A DNA stretch of 60,000 nucleotides from contig NC_134033.1 in the NCBI RefSeq assembly GCF_964204645.1, positions 4,748,231-4,808,230 on the forward strand. The letters are read 5' to 3'. Both the position numbers and the translations under genes were made by a program. Below, piece by piece: positions 47,101-57,044 of this stretch; position 1 is the stretch's first letter; every line of letters begins with the position of its first letter. The stretch is from Tubulanus polymorphus. Lineage: Eukaryota > Nemertea > Palaeonemertea > Tubulaniformes > Tubulanidae. Under the pieces are notes generated by a model that was given only the letters and a program-made list of their open reading frames with translations, had not been told where the DNA came from and ran no database searches.

Positions 47101-49023
47101 TTAGAAAGGATGCCGATTGGTTTCCCGGTATGTAGAAATCTTGAACATATTCTCGCGTGTAATGACTTCGAATGCGCGGCTGGTACTGTAAAATGTCCGG
47201 CATCTTACTGTATACCGATCAGGCACGTTTGTGACGGTCGATCCGATTGTCCTAATTCTGAAGATGAACGAAACTGCGAGACTTGGTCGTGTCCGGGAAT
47301 GTTTAAATGCGGCCAGGATAATCGATGTATTCCGCAATCTGAAGTTTGCGACGGTGTCGTAAATTGTAAACTTAACTCGGATGACGAGTCATTCTGTAAG
47401 GTCACGTGTCCTGAACGTTGTAATTGCCGGGGTTATTTCATCGATTGTGAAAATGCTCTGTTATCAGATATTACTGGTCGTTTTATAGAATCAACTCGGG
47501 TTTTGATTTTGTCGAATAACCGAGTCGTATTTAACGAGTCGACGTTCAACTCTTTCATTTATATTCGTTTTCTCGATATTTCGGGCAATGATTTGTCTTA
47601 CATCGTTCCAAACACGTTTTCTAATCTAAACAATCTATACACATTAGACCTTACACACAACCGCATACAATCATTATCTGCTAATACATTCGCAGGTTTG
47701 ATCAGTTTAAAACAATTATTTCTTATCGGAAATCCGCTGCAACATTTAGAAGACGGTAGTTTTCGAGGTCTGACGTCACTCACTGCTCTCGATCTTCACG
47801 GACTTTCTATATCGGTTCTCGGTGAAAATGTATTTAAAGGTTTATCCGCATTACAGTCGTTAAATATCAGCGGTAACAGAATCCATTATATTTCCAGTTA
47901 TGCTTTTTACGGATTGGTTCTACTTAAAATTCTAGATCTCGTCAAAAATGCCAAAGTGATATTTGTAAAAAGAAACGTTCTTGGCGATCTTACATCATTG
48001 AAATACCTCGCTTCGGATGCTTACAAATTTTGCTGCATGGCGCCGAATGTAGACCGATGTCTTCCCGAAGCTGATCAATTTTCGACATGCTCTGACCTGA
48101 TGGGTAACACTGTACTGAGAGCCATCATCTGGATGATCGCATCTTTCAGTTTTCTCGCTAACAGTATCGTTATTGTATTTCGTGTTAAAGCTTTGCGGAT
48201 GGAATCCTCCGGAACACGTAACACATCTTCCGATATCATCATCATAAATATTGCCGGTTGTGATTTTCTGATGTCGGTCTATTTGTTTTTGATCGCAGGA
48301 GCTGACCACGCTTTCAAAGGCGTTTATTATCTGAATTCTGAAGCTTGGACGGATAGCTCATTGTGTCGTCTCGCCGGGGTTATTGTCACCGTTTCGTGCG
48401 AAGGTTCCTTAAGTTTTCTCTTAATTCTAACACGGCAGAGATATTCAAATATCGTCAACCCGTTTTCTAGAAGTCCGATTTTAACTCCGAAATACGTTAT
48501 CGGTATATGCTGCATTTGTTGGCTCATTATAAGCACAGTTTCTATTCTACCACTGTCATCGTCGTCTTACTTCGGAGACAATTTTTACGGTACTACCGGA
48601 GTTTGTTTGCCTATGAATTTACTGACGAGCGACGCCAATGGCTGGCACTATTCATTCGCTATTTTTGCCTTGTTTAATGCAGCCATATTGGCTACGATAA
48701 TGACGACGTACGCTCAGATGTATAGACTCGTATCTGGAAGTAGGTCGGGCTCGGGTAGAGTCGATCCTACAGAACTCGTTCTAGCTCGACGCAGTTTAGT
48801 AATCAATCTTTGTAATCTATTTTGCTGGCTACCGATAATAATCGTTCAGTTTTGCGCCGTATTTTTGGTCGAGATACCGAACCAGGTGGCCGCTTGGCTG
48901 GCTGTTCTATTTTTACCGATCAACTCGTCTCTGAATCCGCTTCTTTATACAATACTAACTATCGATATGAAATCTATTCGTGAACGCAATAAACGACGAC
49001 TTGGATTGACAGCTAGTAAATAA
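42869..49023 (+). CDS. Receptor copy E: intact CUB/C-type lectin/LDLa/LRR/7TM receptor (GRL101-like)
   Basis: Complete gene, exons 42869-44101, 44354-45706 and 45796-49023, both introns phase 0 with GTAAGT/GTAAGA donors and CAG acceptors; predicted product about 1937 aa. The start ATG at 42869 gives MQRMKVLFVVLVIACGDC, a signal peptide; an in-frame GTG nine bases earlier is ignored. Domain order is the same as in B. E is inverted relative to A-D and diverged in most parts, but two tracts (about 44466-44641 and 45866-46734) are nearly identical to A-D. TM3 ends TRQRY and TM7 has NPLLY. Probably the less recently duplicated member of the family and, with B, one of two intact copies here. Confidence 0.92.
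44354..45706 (+). CDS. Copy E exon 2: CUB modules and first half of lectin domain
   Basis: 451 codons between acceptor TTTCAG and donor CAG|GTAAG. It includes ENCDRAGFYIFDG...YCPGSFYG, the CDGYVLQEEE module, a CUB domain (KCGLVQSPNYPG ... SCETD ... ICENNAVRG) and the lectin start (SCIKFIGDERLNWENAEIYC, GHLLSINSEQE). The first of these is almost identical at the DNA level to the A-D copies, while the following CUB is well diverged (about half of residues differ). Confidence 0.85.
45796..49023 (+). CDS. Copy E exon 3: lectin end, second lectin domain, LDLa, LRR, 7TM
   Basis: 1076 codons including stop. Lectin 1 end (DGKPLSYTEW, NWVRFPC, FICE) lies before about 46040; lectin-like 2 at about 46120-46475; LDLa modules at about 46506-46850 and 47170-47400, with a Cys-rich insert between; LRRNT (CPERCNCRGYFIDC) near 47408; seven LRRs to about 47990; Cys hinge CCMAPNVDRC; 7TM about 48104-48975. 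The intracellular tail is short and basic (RERNKRRLGLTASK). All frames are open and no key Cys is lost. Confidence 0.9.
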   Translation, partial: NDGYYTWTDGKPLSYTEWYKPVINETIPEVIRGLISPLRKQPINDVNMPCTAMMLNNPRGSANWVRFPCQIEETHTTFICETERIDSNASSQNDTTGIKWKNFERFNSTCLRGWIYIEAHCYQILTAWQTLQSESLTIHTAREMCLTIGGDIGIITSNIENQYLINVFHYQHQYGAILTNHTSGRIVAIKPIVIRNWITYFQTVKWSVTAFDNVTDEAHSVLCSYNVTGEELASISGCKSWQFECNDHRCISDHRVCDTRNDCQHGEDELNCTDINLHSQFRCNDGQVISISGFCDFMRDCVDGSDENSCYHRPCLSTQYRCSNHQCIDSYKRCDGLANCKDGSDEIGCTAELCQGFSCVDGECISSQLYRDGVVDCSGSLEEDELVTNMTVNPEVYCNNDNHCTTRFTDLCKESDEQRCSFNSPRCYSRHERCILERMPIGFPVCRNLEHILACNDFECAAGTVKCPASYCIPIRHVCDGRSDCPNSEDERNCETWSCPGMFKCGQDNRCIPQSEVCDGVVNCKLNSDDESFCKVTCPERCNCRGYFIDCENALLSDITGRFIESTRVLILSNNRVVFNESTFNSFIYIRFLDISGNDLSYIVPNTFSNLNNLYTLDLTHNRIQSLSANTFAGLISLKQLFLIGNPLQHLEDGSFRGLTSLTALDLHGLSISVLGENVFKGLSALQSLNISGNRIHYISSYAFYGLVLLKILDLVKNAKVIFVKRNVLGDLTSLKYLASDAYKFCCMAPNVDRCLPEADQFSTCSDLMGNTVLRAIIWMIASFSFLANSIVIVFRVKALRMESSGTRNTSSDIIIINIAGCDFLMSVYLFLIAGADHAFKGVYYLNSEAWTDSSLCRLAGVIVTVSCEGSLSFLLILTRQRYSNIVNPFSRSPILTPKYVIGICCICWLIISTVSILPLSSSSYFGDNFYGTTGVCLPMNLLTSDANGWHYSFAIFALFNAAILATIMTTYAQMYRLVSGSRSGSGRVDPTELVLARRSLVINLCNLFCWLPIIIVQFCAVFLVEIPNQVAAWLAVLFLPINSSLNPLLYTILTIDMKSIRERNKRRLGLTASK

Positions 49024-50659
49024 ACAATATAAAGCTGCATCTATGTTCAATGTTAAATTTCTCACGCACGAATTCGATTCGTTTCCTTAATCCGAAAACT
49101 TTCGAAATCGATTCAAATTTCTTGAATCAAGTGTTCTTTTGGAATAAAAGATATTTCATGCAGTGCGTATTTTAAGTAAACATCTCAAGTCGATTTGATT
49201 TCTAAATACCCGGAATAGTTACTGTTTATTCAACTGAAAAAAAAATCGCCTACAGATTGCCTGATATCTCTACCTTTAGTGGTTTTCACATAACATGAGA
49301 ATAATTTCACATCAAAAATAGTAGTTGCAATTGAAAATGAACCAGATATTATTTCTACTTCTTTATAATTGCTTCACATCCTTCGGAGCAGTTGAGAATA
49401 GAAACCTCATATAGGAGTTGTAGTCAGAAAGTCGGAAAATAGAGGGAAAGGATATTTTGCGACTTCGAAAAAAGTAGTTTAATTGAAGATGAACTAAACC
49501 AGATTTTGAAATTTTCTAATTATTCTCGGAGAAGCTCTAAAAAGTAGCAGAAACTTCTTTCAAATAGTAGCCGTAGTCAGATCTACAAACCAAATCAAAT
49601 CAGTTCGATCGTACCAGTCTGAGCAAGTGTATTTTTTCAGTGAACCTAATCGTTTGTGCTAAATGAAAACGTCTTAGAAAACACTCATATCGAAATTTAT
49701 ACATTGACTGGTAATGATTTACGGCGCGATTACGATTGGATATCATTTTTTTCATTTCCAAAGAAAACAACAACAACATATTAACAAACCAGAAATCTTC
49801 AATTCTGTATTTCTAGGTTTAGATCAAAGGAGTGCGGTTCATTGTTTTAAACGAAATTTACCGGATACATATTTCATGGCCTATCTAGCTCTGTCCCGTC
49901 ATAGTTTCATCACGGGTTCGAACCCGGGACCCGTTGATCGTGGACGGCTCGTAATGTCCTGTTTCTCTGAGTGGCAGGAATACTGTTTTTGAGGTGACCG
50001 GGTTGTCGATCAGGTGACTCGTCTCGTCGGCCTCCGAGTTGAACTGGTGATCGTGTTTAAGACGCGTCAGCAGTGAATGATTTAAAGAAGTTAAAGAGAA
50101 AGGCCGATATCTGCATGTCATGTAGAATTTTTGATTTAAAAAGATTTTAAGATTTGAAAGAAGCCAATGATAAATGAAATAAGAGTTGAACGTTGGAAAA
50201 TACCGTGAAGTAAAGCAAACGTTTTCAAACTAGTTTTTTGACCCAAACCCGGGAGTTTCATTTTTGACAACGAAACAACTGTTACAATAATGTTTAACGT
50301 ACATTGATATAGTATAAGGGGTTCTGTGTGATTCGATGTGCACTACGTCATCGAAGTAAGCGTTTGAGCATGTTCATTTGTAGTTAGATATTAAGATGCC
50401 GGCTTAATCTGGAGCCCTACACTATGATTATATAAACTAGAATCAGGGTTGTCAAGAAGCCTTATGTTAACCTCACAATCAGTAAAACGTAAAACACAGT
50501 CACTTTATAGGTTACTCACACATGGACTCGTTTACCCGATGAAGCTACTATACTAGTAGCAAAACTCGTATCTAAATAAGACAAAAATACACTACGCTGT
50601 CTTTATACATTTCACTGAATAAACAAAAATGTTGTATGAAACTTGAAATCAGTGGTTAT
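49024..50659. other. Region downstream of E, possible SINE head, no gene
   Basis: No coding frame is supported. At about 49877-49932 the plus strand has CTAGCTCTGTCCCG followed by GGGTTCGAACCCGGGAC. These resemble pol III A and B boxes, but the spacing is too short for a full tRNA and no cloverleaf can be drawn, so a tRNA-derived SINE fragment is the best guess. Confidence 0.35.
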
Positions 50660-51302
50660 CTGACTGAATCTCGACAGCGGATTTTCATACAGAAATATTC
50701 GCAAATTTCTCGTCGTAGTAAAAGATATATGTAGATATTAACCATAAAATTACACATTTGACACTTTGCATTTTTTGAATAAGTCATACTGAAATTATCT
50801 GTGTTTCTGAGAGACTTGTAAAAATGTAGTAATAGTGGAAGGAAGTGTAAATATTGCGAATGCGAGTGAAACTGTTACAAGCATTATTGTCGTGCGTTTT
50901 GATTTTGTAGATTTCTGATCGGACGAAACCAATTTTCGAACCTCTAAATAACTGATATATTTTAACAGAATTTGATGTTAGTATTAGAATTAAATGTAAA
51001 TATGAATGACAATTATGAGGAAAAAATTTATTTTGGTCAAATAATTCGCGGTAACATCCGAAAAACTGGTCGGTGAAATGTATCGACAAAGTAGGAAGAG
51101 GATATAGAACCAGTGAATTCACTGCAGTAATTATCCACATAGTAAATCTAGCGAATATCGGTGTACATACCAAACGAGATGTGAACGGGAAGAGCACAAC
51201 TGCCGCGCGTTCTAGAGATATCGCTATTATAAGCCACGAACTATTTCTTGCTGCGAGTATCATTACAAATTCATAAATTTGACAACTGATCAGTGAATCC
51301 AT
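50660..51302 (-). pseudogene. Peptide-type rhodopsin GPCR pseudogene (TM3 to tail fragments)
   Basis: Minus-strand frame from 51302 shows a TM3 with motif AISLERAAVVLFPF (ERA in place of DRY), a TM4-like span (FARFTMWIITAVNSLVL) and a loop-2 Cys (FFGCYREL). It then shifts frame around TM5 (SYLHLILILTSNSVKIYQLF). A separate piece at 50672-50757 resembles the end of a GPCR tail and is repeated at 57690-57775. TM1, TM2, TM6 and TM7 are not seen. The family is probably the FMRFamide/orphan peptide-receptor-like group expanded in lophotrochozoans; this is inference from style. Confidence 0.55.
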
Positions 51303-52064
51303 GATGAATTATGTTAATCTTTAACGCGCAAGAGAACAAACTGTAAAACGGGCATCAGTGTAAAACTGATACAGTACATACAATCACTGATTGACAATAC
51401 GATCAGATAGTTAGCTTAAGATAAACGGTGGAATCTGCGACTTATCATTATCATTAGGAAAGTAGCTGAATTTCAAAATGCTCCAAACAAGTGATGCTCC
51501 AAACAAGAACAGTGCACTAGGCAGAATGACCTATGATACAGTACGGTAGACTCCGGACCTGTTCGCTACAGACATGATGGTAATGATGTAACTGATATAA
51601 GTTCGAGCAATTTGCATTAGAGTAGATTTCATTATTCATGTGGCTCGAAATTAGAATCGAATGGAAGTGTACTAACTATCCTGTAAGATTTATTCTTAAC
51701 AGCGAATAGAAAATCTATTCTCCGAAATCTAGCACAATCTACTGGTATGTTGTGAAACTTACTGCGTGAAATAAAAATTCAACTTAGTCAAATAAAAATA
51801 TACAACGTGCGAGAATTCATCGTAAAATCATTACATGTCAATAGCATCAGTTTATGTTTCAACTAGTTCAACCAGCCACGCAATACAGTAACTAGGAGTT
51901 CTCAAGGGCTCAACTGCTCTAATTCTGCGTTCCTTAAATGCAATTTTTCTATCTTTTGTTCATAAGACAAAGACGTGGAATCAGAACTCGGGATTTGAAC
52001 TTGGGCACCTCTTACCCGCTGCCAAGTTCTGGTGACTGAAACGGTATGTAATCAGTCAAGTGTG
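51303..52064. other. Non-coding, with possible SINE fragment
   Basis: No gene seen. At about 51975-52032 the minus strand reads GGCAGCGGGTAAGAGGTGCCC then AAGTTCAAATCCCGAG, which resembles tRNA A and B boxes of a SINE head. It directly borders the minisatellite. Confidence 0.35.
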
Positions 52065-53215
52065 ATCACTAGTGATTAGTGGTGATTTCAGGTGTGGTGA
52101 CTGGTGATTTCAGGTGTGGTGACTGGCGATTTCAGGTGTGGTGACTGGTGACTTCGGGTGTGGTGACTGGTGATTTCGGGTGTGGTGACTGGTGATTTCA
52201 GGTGTGGTGACTGGCGATTTCAGGAGTGGTGACTGGTGATTTCAGGTGTGGTGACTGGTGATTTCAGGAGTGGTGACTGGTGATTTCAGGTGTGGTGACT
52301 GGTGATTTCAGGTGTGGTGAATGGTGATTTCAGGTGTGATGACTGGTGATTTCAGGTGTGGTGACTGGTGATTTCAGGTGTGGTGACTGGTGATTTCAGG
52401 TGTGATGACTGGTGATTTCAGGTGTGGTGACTGGTGACTTCGGGTGTGGTGACTGGTGATTTCGGGTGTGGTGACCGGTGATTTTAGGTGTGGTGACTGG
52501 TGATTTCGGGTGTGGTGACTGGTGATTTCAGGTGTGATGACTGGTGATGTCAGGTGTTGTGACTGGTGATTTCAGGTGTGGTGAATGGTGATATCAGATG
52601 TGGTGACTGGTGATTTCAGGTGTGGTGACTGGTGATTTCAGGTGTGATGACTGGTGACTTCGGGTGTGGTGACTGGTGATTTCGGGTGTGGTGACCGGTG
52701 ATTTCAGGTGTGCTGACTGGTGATTTCAGGTGTGGTGACTGGTGATTTCAGGTGTGGTGAATGGTGATATCAGATGTGGTGACTGGTGATTTCAGGTGTG
52801 GTGACTGGTGATTTCAGGTGTGGTGACTGGTGATTTCAGGTGTGGTGAATGGTGATATCAGATGTGGTGACTGGTGATTTCAGGTGTGGTGACTGGTGAT
52901 GTCAGGTGTTGTGACTGGTGATTTCAGGTGTGGTGACTGGTGATTTCAGGTGTGGTGACTGGTGATTTCAGGTGTGGTGAATGGTGATATCAGATGTGGT
53001 GACTGGTGATTTCAGGTGTGGTGAATGGTGATATCAGATGTGGTGACTGGTGATTTCAGGTGTGGTGACTGGTGATTTCAGGTGTGATGACTGGTGACTT
53101 CGGGTGTGGTGACTGGTGATTTCGGGTGTGGTGACTGGTGATTTCAGGTGTGGTGACTGGTGATTTCAGGTGTGGTGACTGGTGATTTCAGGTGTGGTGA
53201 CTGGTGATTTCAGGT
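52065..53215. repeat. 22-bp minisatellite array
   Basis: About 1.15 kb built from roughly 52 copies of a 22-base unit, consensus GGTGTGGTGACTGGTGATTT plus CA. Variants (GGTGATATCAGATGTGG, GGTGACTTCGGGTGTGG, GGTGATGTCAGGTGTTG) recur in groups, so larger higher-order units were duplicated. Stops occur in every frame, so it is not coding. Confidence 0.97.
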
Positions 53216-54432
53216 TCCGTGTTGCGACAGGTAGATAGTTCTAAGATAGTTCTAAGAAATTTCTTCGAATTCAGTGATATTTCGAGTTACAGACAATGAA
53301 GATTTGATTAAGGAGTTAAACGATGCTTCAGGAATCCTCCGACTCCGTTTGTGCTCGGGCGAATCTAAATAGTTATCAATCCGAAGCCTGTAGATCCTGC
53401 CGCTATCAGACCATCTACTGACATCACAAGTATTCGGCACTTCACCTGAGACATTTTGATTGAAGATTAACTACACTGTACGTGCGTTATTTTAAACAAA
53501 CTTTCAAAAACTGATCCTTCACATTGGTCCTTGGAACGATCTAACTAGTGGCAGAGTGTAAACGCACCCGGTGAATACTGTGAAGGTGGTTCTCCCAGAC
53601 TGCAGATTGAACTGAATTAGAATTAAACGATTGAATTTGATCAAATGTCTTATTATCACGTGAAAGACTCAATCGGGTCATATTCGATACTGGGATGTCG
53701 AATACGTACCATAATGGCTATTTTGATCAGAGAGCGGCTTTAGCGTAATCCAGAATTCAGCGATCATTAGTCCGATCTCTGGACAGTTTCAACCTACGTA
53801 CATATGGATACTCAGAAAAATCATTCAACACTAGATTATAACAGACCGGATCACCAGAAGTCCCTCTCCAGGGATTAACTAATGAAAGGCCCGTAGCGTA
53901 CGAAGGTTTCCGATCCGCGCAAAAAAATGGGGCTACACCGAGAGTTAAAACTTACAACTATATCAACATGATACATATCGTTATGAAACCACTGCTGCTA
54001 CACTAACAGTTGAAGATATCAATGATATACATCATTTCACGTTTATATATTTCGTCTTTAAAACGCTTGAATTCATCCATTGTATAAAACTAAACTTGAG
54101 TTGTCTACACGTGTTACAGTTGTTCGATGACTTTTACGCGCGTTGCGATGAAGAAAATACTCGGTACCACCGAATCAATAACGAGTAGCGAATAGCGAAT
54201 AACGTTTAGCGATTGACGAACAGCGTGGCGGTCCAGGAATTCCGTACGGTTGAGGTCTACAAAGAGAGAGAAATCGTGAAAATATTTAGAATTAAATTGA
54301 AATTAAAAACAAATAATTAACCTTTACTAATTTACATTGTACTTTTTAATATGTGCGATGAACCAATATGGATCTTTATATATAGATACCTAAGGTTCCA
54401 AAGTGTAGTTTGACTGTAGACCTACTGTAAAT
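53216..54432. other. Non-coding region, no gene seen
   Basis: I see no supported coding frame. A short run of TAGCGAATAGCGAATAACG-type words near 54185-54225 is a minor local repeat. Confidence 0.5.
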
Positions 54433-54636
54433 TACGGAAGCCCCTAGGTGAGATACGAGATATTTTTTCACAATTTCGACTTAATCATGTCGAAATTCGA
54501 GTTGTTTTTATGTCGAATTCCGAGATAATAAGTCTACATGAAAATAACACAAAATTCGTCATAGTTAGTCGAACTTCGACTTGATAAGTCGAAATTGTGA
54601 AAAAATTATCTTGTATGTCACCTAGGGGCTTCCGTA
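54433..54636. mobile_element. MITE with long terminal inverted repeats and GTAAAT target duplication
   Basis: 204 bp. Left end TACGGAAGCCCCTAGGTGAG and right end CACCTAGGGGCTTCCGTA are inverted copies. The pairing continues inwards for about 50 bases (ATTTTTTCACAATTTCGAC against GTCGAAATTGTGAAAAAAT) with few mismatches. The hexamer GTAAAT flanks it at 54427-54432 and 54637-54642, consistent with a target-site duplication. No ORF, so it is a non-autonomous DNA element. Confidence 0.88.
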
Positions 54637-54642
54637 GTAAAT

Positions 54643-55886
54643 AGCCCGGGTATTTACTCAGAATACGTAGGTATGATAAATAGCCCTTGTATATATGTTA
54701 TCTGGGCCCAGTTTCACAGTTGTGAGTTAGAGTTAAAATCAGTTCTTTTCAATGTTTTAACTGTAGAGTGAAATTGAACTCAGAACTGTAGAACTAGACG
54801 CTGAATACTGAGGTAGATTGAAAAGTGTTAATGTCAGCTCTGTGTTAGCTTATAGCTTCTTTCTTATCGTGTTCAACTTGAAAATAAAATTGTTAATTGA
54901 TACCCTGATTTATAAGATAGAAGTCACGACGACGGCTTGGGATTCGAGAGAAATATTACTCGCACTAAAATAAATCTCATGATTTATTGCGAAAAGCTAA
55001 TCCTTCATTTAGAAGAATTCGCATTAGAATAAAACCGCTGAAATGGAGAGTGGTTTCGACTCGGTGAAATGGTATATCGTTTGCGTTTTAATCCCGAGTT
55101 GACTTTCACTCTAAGTGCCTCGGAATCGAAATCTTTAAATACCGAAATAGATGCCGCAAATCGACGCTAGAAATCGTAACGGTATCTGGTTGTATTTCTA
55201 TACATATTTTATCGCTGTGTTGAACTCATATTGATTGAACCCAGGGAAAAGTTGCTTAGCAGAGATCTTACGCATACGGTTCAAGAGGTTGCATTGCTAT
55301 GCGGCAACGTCACAGCACGTGACGACACGACCAATGCATTTCCGGTCGAATGACCAAAACTTACCCAATAGGTGATTGTTGCACCAAAATGATACATACG
55401 ATACTCAGCAACCTTCTAAATGGCCTTCCAAACGGGTATGTTTCGGCCGAAACTTACTTGCTTTTCATCCGACAAAATGGATATATTATTCTCTGGAGAA
55501 ATGTTTTCTCTGGAGCCATGTGTTCGACCTTTAGGAAAGAAAAAACGCCGAACTTCTTCCCGAATCGTCGACCAGTTTTCACGTCGGTAATTGGAAATAA
55601 CAGCATCTTGACCCCCCCCCCTAACATATCGAGTCACGTAGTCCTTTAGTATTGAATCCTTCAAAATACTCACTATACATATGACTGAAGGCATTATATA
55701 TTTTTCATGAATTGTCGCCGCCTTTGTTATATTTCTATGTAAATTGATATTTTGTGCAAATGTTGAAATCCAAATCTGACCTAACACGAACAAAACTATA
55801 CCTTGAATAGTAATGGAAAGTTGGATAGAAAACCATTTACATTCTTCTAGCAGGAAATAGGTATATAATCATATTAGGCATTGCAG
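54643..55886. other. Non-coding region upstream of the GPCR gene
   Basis: No gene supported. It includes a run of C at about 55612-55620. It may hold the promoter of the GPCR at 55887, but no core element is clear. Confidence 0.45.
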
Positions 55887-57044
55887 ATGTATAGTCGCCA
55901 CATTAAGACTAAATTCAATTTGTCAAATGAATTTGATTCGATCTTCCTGGGACACATTGCGATGGATTCATTTTATGTTGAAACGCTGAATCGAAATGCA
56001 GTATTTGATGCCAAACCAGAAGAGACCAGAATGGCGAACAACAGATCGGTGACGGTATGGTTGTGTCCTGAACCGAAGTTTATACCGATAGAATACGTTC
56101 GTTACCATGTGAAGGTTTACGGTATGGGTCCACTATGCGTTATCGGTATCATTCTGAACGTGATAACGGTTGTTGTATTAGGTCGTCTGCGTAAAGCGCG
56201 CCGTTCCGTTAATGCGTTATGGATCCTGGCTATCATCGAGACCGCGTTCTTAATAAACAAGCTGCCCAGGGCATCACTAAGATTTTTAGCGTTTCGCCTC
56301 AGATACGAAAGACATGTTTTCGGTATACCTGGTAAACTGATTTTTCCACGCATGGAGCGTGCATTAAGGATACCGAACGGTACGCTGCACGCCACTCGTA
56401 ACTGGGTAACCGTTTTAATTCAAATCGAACGCCTGTTTATCATAGCGTTTCCGTTAAAAGCCAGAATCGTTATCACACCGCGCCGTTTAATTATATGTAG
56501 CGCATTGATAAGTTTTGTATTTTTACTGCTGACTATTTTTGCCTGGTTAGTCAACATACCGATACATATCACCACAGGGTGCATCAGTCTGAACTACATG
56601 ATACCGCATGAAAATAAATTTCCATTGATCGTTAAACGTTATTCCTTCACTCTAGTACCGATTCTCGTGACTTTGCTATCGGATTTAATCATGTTAATTT
56701 TTCTCGCCGTTAATACGAGGCGCCGGCGGTCACTACTGAACCAACCGTCGGCAGTGCCGCCTGGTGGCGATGCGAAATCCAACTTCCAAACGAAAGCGAC
56801 TCTTATTGTCATTTATGTTTGTTCGGAGTATGTGATATTAGAATTTCCCCAAATATTCATTGAGACAGCCAGACACGTCGTCGGTGCAAATATCTGGCCG
56901 ACGTTCTTTATTGTAGGAAGTTTTACTACTACGTTAAATTCCTGTATAAACTTCGTAATATACGTCATATTTGATAGAAACTTCAGAAAAACGCTTTCCA
57001 CAATGGCTTCGGCTTGTTTAACGGAAAAGGCCTTAACGCCATGA
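55887..57044 (+). CDS. Rhodopsin-like GPCR, single exon (peptide/orphan type)
   Basis: 385 codons from ATG 55887; a second in-frame ATG at 55962 is possible. The N-terminus carries an N-glycosylation site (NNRS). Seven spans are visible at about residues 79-101, 107-127, 165-188, 200-223, 250-276, 303-326 and 336-362. TM1 has the GIILNV Asn. TM3 ends IQIERLFIIAFPLKA, so the DRY motif is ERL. TM7 ends LNSCINFVIY, so NPxxY is NFVIY. The usual Cys just before TM3 is not evident, although loop 2 keeps TTGC. The general look is of FMRFamide-receptor-like lophotrochozoan GPCRs; the ligand is unknown. It is unrelated in ectodomain to the large receptors nearby. Confidence 0.75.
   Translation: MYSRHIKTKFNLSNEFDSIFLGHIAMDSFYVETLNRNAVFDAKPEETRMANNRSVTVWLCPEPKFIPIEYVRYHVKVYGMGPLCVIGIILNVITVVVLGRLRKARRSVNALWILAIIETAFLINKLPRASLRFLAFRLRYERHVFGIPGKLIFPRMERALRIPNGTLHATRNWVTVLIQIERLFIIAFPLKARIVITPRRLIICSALISFVFLLLTIFAWLVNIPIHITTGCISLNYMIPHENKFPLIVKRYSFTLVPILVTLLSDLIMLIFLAVNTRRRRSLLNQPSAVPPGGDAKSNFQTKATLIVIYVCSEYVILEFPQIFIETARHVVGANIWPTFFIVGSFTTTLNSCINFVIYVIFDRNFRKTLSTMASACLTEKALTP

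Noticed and set aside
49877-49950. Functional tRNA gene
   Set aside because: A box and B box words are present but too close together, and no cloverleaf or anticodon arm can be drawn; a SINE fragment is more likely.
52065-53215. CRISPR-like array
   Set aside because: The 22-bp units are directly adjacent with no unique spacers and the genome is eukaryotic; it is a minisatellite.
55350-55793. Overlapping ORFs on both strands near 55.4-55.8 kb
   Set aside because: Low-complexity composition including a poly-C run, no domain features and no conserved neighbours.
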